Source: Strigamia acuminata (lineage: Eukaryota > Arthropoda > Chilopoda > Geophilomorpha > Linotaeniidae). From it: a stretch of 64,000 nucleotides of DNA. The DNA is taken from positions 9,541,060 through 9,605,059 of the forward strand of contig OX442314.1 in the NCBI GenBank assembly GCA_949358305.1, in the 5' to 3' direction. Below, piece by piece: positions 21,474-33,356 of the stretch. The stretch's first letter is position 1. Every line of letters starts with the position of its first letter. The notes under the pieces are model-generated. The model was not told where the DNA came from. It saw only the letters and a program-made list of their open reading frames with translations, and did no database searches. A program made the position numbers and the translations under genes.

Positions 21474-24400
21474 CTAACCCAACTTGACTTGTTTTAGACA
21501 ATTTACGAGTTGTACAAAATCGGTCACGTATTTTGTGTTCGGCTTGGGTCTACGTTTAGACTGTCGAACGGGAGATGGAAATCTTTTCCTCTTTTTAGAC
21601 GGATTTTGAGGAGTTTCGTCCTCTTTAGAAGAAATCTGAGAAGTTTCCTCCTCTTTCTCTTCAACTAAATCCTCTGTTTCCATGGACACAGGTTCATTTA
21701 TTAATTCTGGAGAATTAATAACCTGACCTGCCATCCAATCTGGAGTCGGGTGTGACTCGTTGGTACCGACTTTCTGATCTAATGTCCATTCCTCAATCGG
21801 GTAACTTGGGATATAAGGCATTAAATCCTGTATGTTGATCGCTTTTGCTTTCGTGTTATCAGAAAGCTTACGTAGTGTGTAGGAACCTCCGCCAAGAACA
21901 GCCGTAATTTCCCAAGGTCCATCACGTTTCTCAGCGAATCCTGCCGAAATCCCTTTATCTTTATTTGATAAAATATGTGTGGCTTTCCACACGAGATCTC
22001 CTTTGGCAAATTGACAAATATAATATTTGTCTTTATGTAGTCGATCATGCTTTTCGTAATTCGATTGAATTTTCCGATGCATTTCGCTGTGTGCACGTCT
22101 AATTACGTCTAAAATGCTGTAGACGTAGGCTTCGGGATTCTCTTTGTCGAATTTGATGGCGTGTTTAGTAATACGCGGGTCAAATGGCAAAGGAACGATT
22201 CTTCCTGTATTAAGAATCATCGGAGAACAATTTGTTGCCTCGGACTTAGCGGTGCGCATCGCAAAGGCAAAAGAATTTAAATATTTTGGCCAGTGAGAGT
22301 GAATGTCCGAGTATAAAGCTAACATCATTTTTAAAGTCCTGTTAGCCCGCTCTGTAATATTAGCGGCAGCGTGATATGGGCTAATGTGAGCAATATCTAC
22401 GTGATTTTTTCGACAAAAATCATTAAATATTGTTGACACGAATTGTTTGCCGTTGTCGGAGATTATCTTTTTTGGATATCCCCAACGGTGGAAAACTTCG
22501 CTCATTTTATTAACGATGCATTCACTTGATGCAGTCGCTAGTGGGAAGACTTCAATCCATTTTGTACAATTATCAATGATTACTAAAATCCATTTTAATT
22601 GCGAACGACCGGCTGGTTTTGGTCCCATCAGGTCAATGCTTACAGTCTCCCACGGGTTGGTCATGTTGTGAGGTGTATAGCTTGCCCGATGCTTTTGGTG
22701 TTGACTAGGTTTGTATTGTTGGCAATGAGTGCAACTGCGAACGTAGTTTCGAGTGTCTTTGCTCATTCTAGGCCAGAAATACATCTGTTTTGCTCTATCT
22801 AGGGTTTTGCTCATGCCGGCATGTCCTGTAAGTGGGTGGCCATGGCATGCGAATAATGCACGTCTCACGAGAGAGCGTGGAATTACCGCCTTAAACCCGT
22901 TGCCGGAGTCGTTTAACTCTTCCTCATCGGTCGGAGCAAAATAAATTAGCATAACACCTTTATTTTCTTCCGGTTCGTCGAGAGTGTAGCCACGAATCGC
23001 GTTTAACCAATGTTTATCCGTGACACGATTTTTTAATTTTTCGTCTCCTTTTAGGTAAACAAGGATTTTACTACATGCTGGATCTTTAAGCTGCGCTTCG
23101 ATAATTTCGTCTCGCGTCGGCGGAACTACTTTTAGGATATCTGTTAGCGCAGTGTGTACATTTTCGTGATTACAATTGTGGACATCTATATGTCTGCAAT
23201 TTTCTCTTGTACATCCTTCTTCCTCCCCCTTTTCTCCAGAATCATGAAATCTAACTGGATTATATGATTCTGAGAAAAAGTCTAAACTAAGGCCAACATT
23301 TGTAAGAAAATGTTTGCGCTCAGTTTCCGTCACTTGTAAAGATGCACACCTGTTTCCATTCCAAGTTGGATAGAAATGGGTGATCTCCTCTGGTTCGATA
23401 TAATCATAATCCGGAGTGTCTAGTGCAGACAGTGGAGCGCGTGATAATGCGTCCGCTACTTGGTTCATTGCGCCGCGTCTAAAAATAATTTTAAACGCGC
23501 CACATTGTATTTTGACGGCCCAACGACCAAACCTTCCGGATGGTTCCGGCGTACTCATCAACCAGCTAAGGGCTTTAGCATCGGACTCGAGAGTGAAAGT
23601 CGTGTATTCTATATATGGGCGAAATCTCTCGATTGCCCATACAACGGCCAAACACTCCAATTCCGGCGTAGAATACCTTACTTCGGCCCCGTGTAACACT
23701 CGACTGGCGTACGCGACTGCTTTCGGGACCATAATTAATTTCTGTTTCTTTTCACAGAATAATTCGACATCTTGGCAGAGTACTGCACCTAAGCCTGAAT
23801 GAGAAGCATCTGTCAAAATGACAAAAGGCTTATTCATATCTGGCATGTGGAGAAGGGCTTGGTCCTTGTCACACAAAATATCTTTGATAGTTTCGAATGC
23901 AGTTGTTTGTGGATCATCCCACACAAACTTTGCTTGATCATGCATAATATTGGTCAATGGACGAGCAATATTTGCGATGTTAGGAATAAATTTTCGGAAA
24001 AAATTCGCAAGTCCTACAAATCTTTGAATGTCTTTAGAGCAAGTCGGTTTGGGGAAATTCCTTACAGCCGAGACTTTGTCAGGGTCTGGAAGAAGAGATC
24101 CCTCCGAAATTAAATGGCCTAAAAATCGTAATGATGTTCGACCAAATTTTGACTTGTCTTTATTGATAGTTAGATTCGCGGCATCCAACTTCTCAAGTAC
24201 GTCTTTAATATGTAATAAATGATTTTCCCATGTGTCGGAAAAAATAATTATATCGTCTAAATAAACCAGAGCATGTTTATATAGAGAGTCACCCAATACG
24301 GTAGTCATGAGGTGTTGAAAAGAACTAGGTGCATTACAAAGACCAAATGGCAATCTCTTGAATTGAAATTTGCCTTTTGGGGTGTAAAAAGCAGTTTTGC

Positions 24401-25753
24401 TCTTATCCTCCTCCTCCATTTCCATTTGATGATAACCTTTAGTTAAATCAATGGATGTAAAGTACTTGGCCTGATTAGTATGGTGAATTAATAGGTCAAT
24501 ACTTGGCATTTGAATTGCATCAACTTCTGTGATCGCATTCAACCAGCGGTAGTCGATACATAATCGATACTTCCCGCCGGGTTTAGCCACTATGACGGGG
24601 TGACTTATATAAGGGCCAGTGGCAGGTTCGATCAACCCATCGGCCTCCAACTCCTCGACCAATTCCGTCATAATCGCCTTCTTGGCCGGATTGTACATTC
24701 TATATGGCTGGTGTTTCCAAGTAGCACCAGGTTTAAACTTGATGCTGTGCTTGGCCACCTTCGTACAGCCCAGTTGGTCTCGAAATACGTTTTTTAATTG
24801 TACAAGAACGTTTACGAGTAACTGTTTTTCTTCCGCCGAACTGTTGCAGCCTTCGACGAGTTTTTCTGCCCAGTCCGGTGAAGTGGGAGTTCCTTCACCT
24901 TGGAGACCCAAAGTCTTAATGCTTGCTAAGCAACAGTTAAGTTCAGTGGTCTCGTACGGGGCTGTCCATCCGGGCATGTCATCACAGGTGAACACTGCTC
25001 GTCGGGGATTAGGGTTTATCCCCGTTCTACGCATAAAATTGTGACCCAAAATTAACCCACATACATTCTTGTGTAGAATTATGAAGGTCATAGGTGTAAC
25101 TCTCCTTTTATCGGCCCATTTGACACAAAGACAAACTTGACCGATAGGTCGGTGATCTATTCCGACCGCGCAGACACGCATTCCCCGGGGACATTCTTGT
25201 ATGAATTCCACCGGAATTTCCGTGTTTGAGAGGAGTTGTACTCCAATAAAACATTGGGTGGCTCCAGAGTCCATTAGTGCGTTGTAATCCAAACCTCCAA
25301 TTTGGACATTCATACGCGGATCATCTTTGCCACCATTAATTAATTTGCTATTGCAAAGTTTGCCAAGCAATACTTTTCGTTCTTTCTTGTTCCATTTTTC
25401 AAGTTTAAGAAGTTTTCTTAACTTGAAAACCTTGGGTACAAGCGGTTTCTTGGGTGCATTCCAGCTTCCACTGAAAATACTCAAATTTTCTAGTTGGTCT
25501 GTCATGACTTTTAAATTTTCATCGACACCGCCAGTAGAGCTGCTAGTCTTTCGACAGACAGGTACGGCTTCGTAAGAAATGACCAACGATGGTGGTTTAT
25601 TCTTCGAATCATCGACATAAGGTACTGTGAGATGACTAGGCTTATGTCTTAATTTAAATTCATCTTTTCGTAAAAATAAATCATTTGACAATTCCGAGAA
25701 AGGAAACAACTCTTTAAGCGGGGGTTGGGCAACTTGAACAACCCCCTGAATCA
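21474..25753 (-). CDS. pol: Element B pol polyprotein
   Basis: Pol has no ATG near its start. It is reached by -1 frameshifting at 25754-25760 and is about 1425 codons long. The protease has DSGATQCF. The RT active site is VYLDDIII. RNase H has LTDASHSGLGA. The integrase has an HHCC finger (HGHPLTGHAG, then CTHCQQYKP) and a core with SIDLMGP, ISDNGKQF and AANITERANR. A GPWEI-type module follows, then a Glu/Lys-rich tail. All catalytic signatures look intact. It is more distant from A and C than they are from each other, but the architecture is the same. Confidence 0.95.
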
Positions 25754-25760
25754 GTTTTTT
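25720..25760 (-). promoter_or_regulatory. Element B gag-pol -1 frameshift signal
   Basis: The minus strand reads A-AAA-AAC in the gag frame (25754-25760), immediately followed by the gag stop TGA (25751-25753). Seven bases later comes a perfect 8-bp hairpin: GGGGGTTG at 25739-25746 pairs with CAACCCCC at 25720-25727 (minus-strand reading) around an 11-base loop. The pol frame is -1 to gag and is open through this site. This is the textbook layout for programmed -1 frameshifting. Confidence 0.88.
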
Positions 25761-27799
25761 GTCTCGTCGGGAGTGACTGACTCAGTGGCTGCTGGTAAAT
25801 GCTTAATTAACAGGTCAACCATGTTTTTCTGGAAGTCAGTAAATTTGGAGTCTAAAGTTTCTGACGTAACCCAATTTTGTTTGGGTCGTTTAAACTCGGG
25901 GTTGGGAGCAGAGTGGTTAAATCTTTTATTTGAATTTAACGAGTCTGATTTCCCTGCTAATTTTTTGGCAAGAGCGGGACATTCTCTTTTAAAATGTCCA
26001 GGCTCGTGACAGAAAAAGCATTTTCCAGTAGTCTTTTCATACTGGGCGGCAAATAATCGCTCCATTGAACCATCGTCAGTTGAGTCGTCATTTTCCGACT
26101 CGTCTTCATTTTCAACTTCATCTTGAGTTTGCGTTAAACGTAGTGAAGTTTTAGAAGGAAAAATCTTAGATTTTTCGTGAAGTTTGGGAGTAGGATGATT
26201 CTCTCGATTATCGTACTCCAATTTTGCTGCAAGTTGAGAACTTTCAAACTTAGAGCGATTTGCTCCTACATATTGTAGAATGTCATCTACTGTAAAGTTA
26301 CCATACATTCCTTGTGTACATAACGCCGTGAAACTTTCTTGAGTTAAATTGTCGAATAATTGCGCACGTCCAGTTTTATCACCTGGCGGCACTTCACCTT
26401 GTTCTTGCGTATAACGCAGAAGAAAACTATAAAGTGACTCGTCGGCTCGTTGTTTTACATTAAGAAGTCGCCTTTCTCTTGTAAGTGGAACGAGGTCGAA
26501 ACAATCGAGAAAAGAGGCTTCGAAAGTTCGCCAACTGTTAAAAGTATGGCGTTGCTTATGGAACCAACGTTGTGCATGGCCTAATAGTCGTCCAGGTACA
26601 GCAGTGTGTACCATGTCGTCTAAAGGGATGCCTTTCCCGAGTGCGACAGCTTTGACGATTTCAAGGAATCGCGCAACCTCTGTCTGTTTCCCGTCAAAAA
26701 TAGGAATCTCGATTCCTTTTCCAAAATTCTGACTGGGATTACTCGGGCTTCGGATTTGACCAACTAAACCCTGAATAATTTGTTTTACATTTTCGTCCGA
26801 CAAATTAGAAGCAGAGTTCGAATTGGGTGTAGACCGACTTCCTTGGTCTCTGGGTGGCGGATTTGGCTCTCCTTGAAAATTTTGATGTCTATCAGGTGGC
26901 GGTGGAGAACGAGAATTATTACGTCGGTGGAAATTATTGTTATAATTTCCCCCTCCACCAGCGTGAGATTCGTCACTACTCGAGTTAGGATCGGAGTCAC
27001 GCGGATCACCAGGAGCTCCGGGAAATCGTTGATTTCTCGGCGGAGCTCGTCCACCTTGAGAGCGGGAATTTCTATAATTCCTAAAATCTCCATCAGATTG
27101 GGTGTGAGATTGAAAATTTTGATAATTTTCATTTCTCCCCCTTGGTTGGACCGACAGATTAGTTCGAGGCTGTGGAACTCTGAAAGAATCATTCAAATTC
27201 CCAGTGGGAGCGGGTAAATTATTATTTACTGCCGTCACACTTGGCAAATTTCGGGAAATTGGCGCAGAAATATTTCCTTGTCCGGAATTTCCCATTCTTT
27301 CGGCCGAATTCGATCGCCAAGAACTAGCTGGTAATTGAATCGAAGGTTGAACAGATAGTGAAGAATTTAACTGCCCATTGTCGTCACGAGCAACATTCAT
27401 TCGCCATCCAGGTAATTGCTGGTAGCGATATGTGGCCGGTGAACGAGGGCCAGTTCGATCTACAGAAACACTTTGTTCGTTGGTTACAACTACATCGGGA
27501 GTAATTACACGATTTCTCTCGTGATGATTATTCGCCGTGTATTGTTGAGCTTCACACAAAGAGGAAAACTGCGTCACTTCCAATTGGTAATGGCGACAGT
27601 AAACTTCTAAATCATGTGGGACTGATAGTGGATCCGTTCGAGAACTTCCTGGGTTGGAAACGTCTCTAGGAACATTTTCTTCCCCCTGGCTTTCTAGATC
27701 AGACTCCACAATTCCTCTTGGTGTTTCACACATACCACCACGTCGTCGTGCTCCACGATTTCCTCGTGTTCCACGAACTCTTACAGGTCTACGGGCCAT
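25751..27799 (-). CDS. gag: Element B gag
   Basis: This is a capsid-type protein of 682 residues from ATG 27797-27799. The frame is open three codons upstream, but only from a TTG. The N-terminal half is low-complexity, rich in Asn, Arg, Gly and Pro. The capsid-like middle contains the retrotransposon-gag block (RWFHKQRHTFNSWRTFEASF ... DESLYSFLLRYTQ). One CCHC knuckle, CFFCHEPGHFKREC, lies near the end. It stops directly after the slippery heptamer. Confidence 0.92.
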   Translation of the reverse strand: MARRPVRVRGTRGNRGARRRGGMCETPRGIVESDLESQGEENVPRDVSNPGSSRTDPLSVPHDLEVYCRHYQLEVTQFSSLCEAQQYTANNHHERNRVITPDVVVTNEQSVSVDRTGPRSPATYRYQQLPGWRMNVARDDNGQLNSSLSVQPSIQLPASSWRSNSAERMGNSGQGNISAPISRNLPSVTAVNNNLPAPTGNLNDSFRVPQPRTNLSVQPRGRNENYQNFQSHTQSDGDFRNYRNSRSQGGRAPPRNQRFPGAPGDPRDSDPNSSSDESHAGGGGNYNNNFHRRNNSRSPPPPDRHQNFQGEPNPPPRDQGSRSTPNSNSASNLSDENVKQIIQGLVGQIRSPSNPSQNFGKGIEIPIFDGKQTEVARFLEIVKAVALGKGIPLDDMVHTAVPGRLLGHAQRWFHKQRHTFNSWRTFEASFLDCFDLVPLTRERRLLNVKQRADESLYSFLLRYTQEQGEVPPGDKTGRAQLFDNLTQESFTALCTQGMYGNFTVDDILQYVGANRSKFESSQLAAKLEYDNRENHPTPKLHEKSKIFPSKTSLRLTQTQDEVENEDESENDDSTDDGSMERLFAAQYEKTTGKCFFCHEPGHFKRECPALAKKLAGKSDSLNSNKRFNHSAPNPEFKRPKQNWVTSETLDSKFTDFQKNMVDLLIKHLPAATESVTPDETKN

Positions 27800-28671
27800 A
27801 ATACTCAAAGAAATACACGTACAACAAGGAAAAATAAGATTTTAACTGAACTAGCGTAAATGTAACACGCTTAATATTAAACTAAGAAATAATTTGAAAA
27901 AATACAACCTTAGCTGCTGAAACTGAAGTGGCTTCGGAAAAACTGTCCTATTGCGTGGTCAAGAATGGTCCAAACGGGCACTGGTCACAAAGGCACAACT
28001 GGATGGTCGCACTGTCGAAAAGCAAGTGTGGCTGAATATTGGTTGTCAAACTAGCTTCCGGAAAATCTCCTTTGTCAAGACAGTCTGCTGTGATTGGCGA
28101 TGTTGACAAATTCCTGATAATTTCTAATCCGAAATTCTCAACAATGTCACATCTGGATGACCTACTCCGAGCTGCATCGTGAGTGGTTCTCTTTGTCACA
28201 TTCTTTACTTTGTTAAAGATTAAAATAATAATCAAAAACATTGAAAACAGAACAATAGAAACTTGGTCAAGTTTTTAACCAGCAAAATAAAATACTTTAA
28301 CTTTTATTTTTCAGTCAGCAGGATTTCTAGTCAAATTCGTTTTTTTGATCGAAATTCAAGGTTTCGAAATTTTCCAGAATATAGTCGAATATTCTGGGAA
28401 ACTCAACAAAATCAAAATAGATTTTTTTTTTTTTTTTTTTTTTTGTACGAAATTCGGAATTATAATGAGTTTTTCAAAATAATCCAAAAATTCGAATTCA
28501 GATATTTCCAAAAGATAATGAGAATTTTTTGAAAACAAATGGATATTTCATAGTAAATTTATAGAGAAAAATCGGAAATTTTCTAATTATAATATCTACA
28601 TAAAATAATCAAGAAATTCATTTTTCAATTTTACACTTGATCACAGAGTTCACTTCAATAAAATGCAACCT
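27800..28671 (-). other. Element B untranslated leader
   Basis: This is the 872 bp between primer site and gag start. It includes a T-run on the plus strand near 28421-28444. No gene is recognised. A packaging signal would be expected here, but I cannot point to one. Confidence 0.6.
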
Positions 28672-28689
28672 ATCTCGGTGGGACCTCCA
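28672..28689 (-). other. Element B primer binding site, tRNA-Gln
   Basis: Two bases inside the 5' LTR, the minus strand reads TGGAGGTCCCACCGAGAT. This is complementary to a tRNA 3' end of the form ATCTCGGTGGGACCTCCA, which I recognise from memory as tRNA-Gln type. Confidence 0.75.
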
Positions 28690-28691
28690 CG

Positions 28692-30281
28692 TGTGACGAT
28701 TACCTTCTGGAGATAGCAATTGCTAAACTAAAGTGTGAACTATCTGTGTGAAAATGTAAAATATGCAAACCTGATGTTTTCTCAAAACATATAACATTTA
28801 TTCCGGTTTGAACCTTATATAAATACTATGCCTACAAGTGGCTAAAATGACGAGAAGTTAAACTATACAGTTGTTTGGCAAAAGCCCTGAAATAATATCA
28901 TTTGAAGGCTTCAGTCATGCAATAAGAATTTGTAACGGTCTTATTGCTGTGACGTAAAAGATGTCATCTATGAATGGCTTTGGCTTCTAAATGGTCCGGG
29001 GTTTGGTTCTAAAAGGCGTGTAAATGGTTAGGCTGGGTGGGTTATATCCGAGAGGTGCGGTTGACTTTTCTGTATCGTCACACACATCGCGTCGCAGATA
29101 ATTGTTGTAATCAATAATTACCGCGAGATGTAACAATGTGAGAATAAATATTCATATTAATTCTATGGAATTAATCATGATATTTTAGAGTCACAAACTT
29201 AACTAAAACTATGAAAATAAGTAAAATATATTAAAATAGCGCCGAGCTATTTTTTGCCCCGAGTGCAATCAACATCTAAGTTAGACTTAAAGGTTCCGTC
29301 AAACCAATAACGAATTGAATCGAAATATCTCGCAGGAAAGGTTATCCATCGCCGGGAAATTACTCCACTCGGTCCTGGCTGGCGGGAGAGTAACCGGGAA
29401 ATTACTCCGCGTCGATTACTCTGATAATGCGTCTGTGAAATATAAATACTCCACTCTAGATTCTACATTACCAATGCGTCTGTGAATTTTACTCCACTCT
29501 AGATTCTGCACTCTACAACGGAATGTTGGCATGAAGCTGGAGGGAGTGCGTCTGTGGGTTGTACCCCACTCTAGATACTACACTTAAATGTGTCTGTGAA
29601 TTACTCACTCTAGTTACAACATTTCTACAACGGAATGTTGGCATGAAGAGGCGGGCAGTGTGTCTGTGAGTCTTCTACCCACTCTAGATACTTACACTAA
29701 ATACAAAGTATTTCTACAACGGATTGTCGGAACGCAGAGAAGTATAATATGTGCTCAAGTAATATCAGTATCAAACAAAAACAGAACAAGAGCGAGCTAT
29801 ATCCGTTTTGCAGGGGGATATATACTCGGTGAGGAGAATAGCTGTTCAGTGATCCAATGGGATCACTGGGCAGTCAAATCCATCCAATCCCAGATCATAG
29901 GAAGTGGATACTCAGGACATAGTCTTCTACTAGGTCCACTACAGGAACTGGATACGCAGGACACATTTTGGATTAAGTCCCTTTGACTATAATCCAAAAG
30001 GAGTCCAACTCACAGTGGGTGATGGGGGGTGACTTCACCAGGTGTAGAGTTTGCACATAATTCAATAGAATTATGTGACAAATAAATCAACTAGTTTTTA
30101 AACATCCAAAAGTATTTAAAAGTGTCTAAAGTTGCAGTGGAATAAAATATAAATAGTAATTTATATTTTATTCACTCAAAAATTGTCGAAATTTGAATTT
30201 ACCGCTAAAACGCATCAGCGCCATCTATTGGTGAAGTAATCGTCCTATACTAACAAAGTGCATGACAGTGTAACCGTCACA
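28692..30281 (-). repeat. Element B 5' LTR
   Basis: This is a 1590-bp copy of 16264-17853, apparently identical, followed by the ACGG duplication at 30282-30285. Confidence 0.95.
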
Positions 30282-31411
30282 ACGGGATTCGATGAAGTGA
30301 TCCGACCTGAATTCTGGATCACTACAGCTTTTTTGATTTAGTTAGATATTTTGGTGATTTTTTTATTTATATTTTTCATTTGTTATACTTTGATGTTTTT
30401 TTATATTTGTTTGACGTTTTTTTTTTATTTTATTGAATTATTTTACTTTTTGTATCGATGCTTTTATTCAGAGGCCATAGAAATAGTATTATCACATAAG
30501 TTACTCCCAGACAGCGCAACATTATATGGATGCTCTGCTTATGGTGATGGTTTCATCAATCATAGGCAAGAAGAGGTCAAACAGATAGTTCAAATGGCTA
30601 AGATTAAATGTTAGGATTATGTTAGGATTATGACAGAAAAAAGAAAGGCTTGAGGAAAGAAAATCTTGTTTTTATAGGATTGCTAGATAAGTATCGATTG
30701 CTCAAAGAAGCAAATGTAAATCAGACAAATCACATGTAGTCTTTTGTGGCATGAATTGGGCACAGGTGAAATTCATGTTAGATTGGATTGAAAAAATTTT
30801 CTTCTTAATTGGAATAATAAATTAAGCAATAATTTCTTCCCTTCTTCGGCGCCTTCGACGGGAAAGGATTTTGATTTTGTATTGCAGCACTTCAAATTGC
30901 TATGTGTTTTACTATGTTTTTTGGCTTCTTGGCGTGTATACAGAGTAAGTTACACGTAATATAATTTTAAATAGATATCGCGTGCGCGTGTCCCACGCGA
31001 TTTCTTTTACATTTGCACATCTAAGTCGAACATACAAAATGCGTTTTCTTACCATCGATAGAGTAACTTCACTAGAAATATCAGATCCAAAACAACATAG
31101 TCAAAAGCCATGACTTTAACGACGCCAAAGATGCATTAATACTGATGCTACAGTATAACCATCAAAATGAAACCAATGCGACGAAAAACCAAAACCAAAA
31201 CCAAAACCAAAACTTGCAGTATAAGACAAATTAAAACACTAAAAAACAAGCGTGATTTTCTAATTACGAACCATGTTTTGCCAAAAAAAAATTTCTCGCC
31301 AGGCCAGAGATTACTACTATTACCAATTTAGAATAAGACTTCTTTTCATAAGTTTTCTAAACTTTGTTGTGTCAACAATCGCCTTTCCCGCGATGAGCAC
31401 ACACAGGAGGT
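30282..31411. other. Intergenic region right of element B
   Basis: The region is mostly AT-rich sequence. At 30340-30440 it resembles the T-rich sequence of KNL2 intron 5. A short (CAAAAC)n run lies at about 31186-31213. The only possible coding piece is listed separately at 30467-30614. Confidence 0.5.
30467..30614 (+). pseudogene. Possible orphan terminal exon, function not recognised
   Basis: A good acceptor (GCTTTTATTCAG) is followed by an open frame of about 49 codons ending in TAG. It includes IEIVLSHKLLPDSATLYG and EEVKQIVQMAKIKC. The LLPDSATLYGCSAYGDG pattern faintly recalls a pentatricopeptide-type helix pair, but this is a guess. No upstream exon is visible, because element B lies there. 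It could be the last exon of a gene cut by the rearrangements. Confidence 0.3.
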
Positions 31412-32925
31412 TGGTTGTATGTACTCCAGGCACACAAGTTGACACAAATTAAATTTGCAGGAGAGTTTTTGAGTCGTAAAAAGAAAGACAGAAAGCTTAG
31501 CTGTCACTGGAATCAGAAACAACACAATTCTCATAAGAAAACGCGTATTATCCCGATGCGTCGGTAACGCTAACCTGTGCTGAATCAGGCTAAAGCCCCT
31601 TGTAAGCTGGGCGGCCAAATCAAGCGAAAGCCAAAACACAAATGCACAGCGGAATAAATTTAATCACTGCGCTAAAACACGAAAAAAGGCGGAAAAAACA
31701 AAGAAATCCAAGTGGGTTAAAATGTTGCATGGATGTGTTGCACAACCTTCACAACTGGTGCTCCCTTTGGGAGAGCATGAAGCAAAACCAACAGAATTTG
31801 ATGATAGGGTGAAGATTTGAGACTTGAACAAGGGTCAAGGTATTTGAGTTTCCAACAATCATGAAGTGACTACCAAAGGCAAATTGGACAAGAATTGTAC
31901 AATTTCTCTGATTTTGGAACCTCCTTAGGCACAGCATAGGTGCACAGTCTGGTTATAACGTGAAATAACAAGCAAGAAAAATCAAACCACACCAATATGA
32001 AAACTATGAAGAAATGCCACGAAAAATTAAATAAAAATAAACATTAATTGGAAATGTAGCATTATTGCGGAACAGAGATTTATAGCCCAAATGACCAGAG
32101 TTCTCTCTTCCAGTTCGACTTAGACAAGTCATCAGTTTATCCAGCAGTGACCAATTGCAACAAGCAACAGTGGAAATCAATATAATAAAAAATAAAAAAT
32201 CTAAAGAATTGATTTTAAAACACCAAACAAAAGAAAATAAAACGATATTGCTTGAGTCACACATTAACAAATATATTCATTTTAAATGCATTAGGCCTAA
32301 ACTAGAATCCAGAAGTTAAATTAAGCCTAAACTAGAATCAGAAGTGAAATTAAGCCTAAACAACAATCCAGAAGTGAAATTAAGCCTAAAATGAATGAAA
32401 TCAAAGTTATCAACTCGTATCAAACCATCCAATTCCTTGGTTGTGCATCTATAGAATTCTACGTAAATACGAATGGAATTTGGTGAAAAATATCAACCTA
32501 AGAGAGAAAACGGAGAGAGAAAACGATGAGAGAAAACGATGAAAACGAAATGGAAGGCATGACCCAAAATCTCGCCTCGTGCTGACCGAGTTACTGACAG
32601 ATTATTGTTTAGCGTATGGTATTGTCGTCATAAAATGCACATCCACACCCTCTGCTGTTAAACGACCAAAACATCATAGAAATGCACTAAACGCAAATTG
32701 GATCGCAGCATTGGACTAAGTCTCGAAATCAAACATTTTATCCAGTTGTCTCCGAACTGTTAGAACAACTCAATCTTTGATAATTTACACGTTATGAATT
32801 GTATTTCATCAAGTAACTTTGTGTTTAAGTGTAAATTAAGTTTTGAATTAAAAGCTGGATTTTTGACGTAAAAATTGCATTTCTGACGTAAAAATTGCAG
32901 TTTTTTGACGAAAAAATAGAATTGA
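31412..32925. repeat. Duplicated noncoding cassette, copy 2, with remnant of KNL1 exon 9
   Basis: It matches 12808-14600 with indels and includes three to four copies of the 30-bp unit at about 32290-32395. Near 32730-32760 it keeps only the first bases of the KNL1 exon-9 copy (AATCAAACATTTTATCCAGT). Intron-8-like sequence and two or three decayed GACGTAAAAATTG units follow, up to about 32925. Relative to copy 1, most of the exon fragment has been lost. Confidence 0.75.
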
Positions 32926-32933
32926 TGGTTTTT

Positions 32934-32993
32934 ATAAAACCTGATAAAATTAAATTTCCGTTTTTAATTTTATCAGATTTTATAAAAACCATC
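32934..32993. repeat. Perfect-looking hairpin
   Basis: GATGGTTTTTATAAAA and TTTTATAAAAACCATC form the outer arms of a 60-bp inverted repeat that continues inward through CTGATAAAATTA and TAATTTTATCAG, with one extra base in an arm. It may be a tiny MITE or a DNA-level palindrome. No transposase is present. Confidence 0.7.
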
Positions 32994-33144
32994 AAATTTT
33001 GTTTTGCTATTTTCTTCGCATATTTCGCGTGTTACTGATCAATTTGATGGCTAAACGCAAGATACACGTATTGTTTATGTATTTTGCACGATTTGTGCGC
33101 GTTTTGTCCACGTTTCGTGCACGTCTTGTGCAGTGTTGTTTCAA

Positions 33145-33356
33145 GCGGTCATTTTGACCGCATTCGGCCTTTCTAGGTCAATTCTCTTTTTTAAAATTTT
33201 TTTAAAAGAAAAATGCCACGTTTGCTGATTTATGATGTAAAGTATCATAAATCAGTAAAAGTGGAAAAATACCAGCATTGTAAACCCATTGGGTTTATTG
33301 CTACAGCTGTTTAAAACAGCTGTTGCGGTCAAAATGACCGCTCTGGCCTTTGTAGT
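33145..33356. repeat. MITE-like segment with inverted GCGGTCA palindromes
   Basis: GCGGTCATTTTGACCGC at 33145-33161 occurs again in inverted form at 33325-33341. Between them lie a further hairpin around TGATTTATGAT...ATCATAAATCA and the 21-bp palindrome at 33303-33323 (ACAGCTGTTT arms). The right side ends near GTGTTAAG. The structure suggests a small nonautonomous DNA transposon, but its exact ends and target duplication are not defined. Confidence 0.5.

Larger units (their letters stand above)
16264..30281 (-). mobile_element. Element B: complete Ty3/Gypsy-type LTR retrotransposon with third ORF
   Basis: The element is 14,018 bp. Its LTRs (16264-17853 and 28692-30281) are 1590 bp each, begin TGTGACG and end CGTCACA. 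The 4-bp ACGG at 16260-16263 and 30282-30285 is the target duplication. Reading the minus strand, the order is 5' LTR, primer site, leader, gag, a -1 frameshift site, pol, a 1.3-kb spacer, a third ORF, a polypurine tract and the 3' LTR. The LTRs look identical, for example each carries the same 108-codon stop-free stretch, so insertion is recent. It landed between the pseudo-KNL copy and the intact KNL1 flank. Confidence 0.96.

Noticed and set aside
28421-28444. Poly-T run as the tail of a retroposed gene
   Set aside because: It sits within the leader of element B with no adjoining cDNA-like sequence or target duplication.
30340-30440. Copy of KNL2 intron 5 right of element B
   Set aside because: The likeness (TATTTTGGTGATTTTTTATTT and so on) is in T-rich simple sequence and could be chance. 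It is kept only as a note in the region entry.
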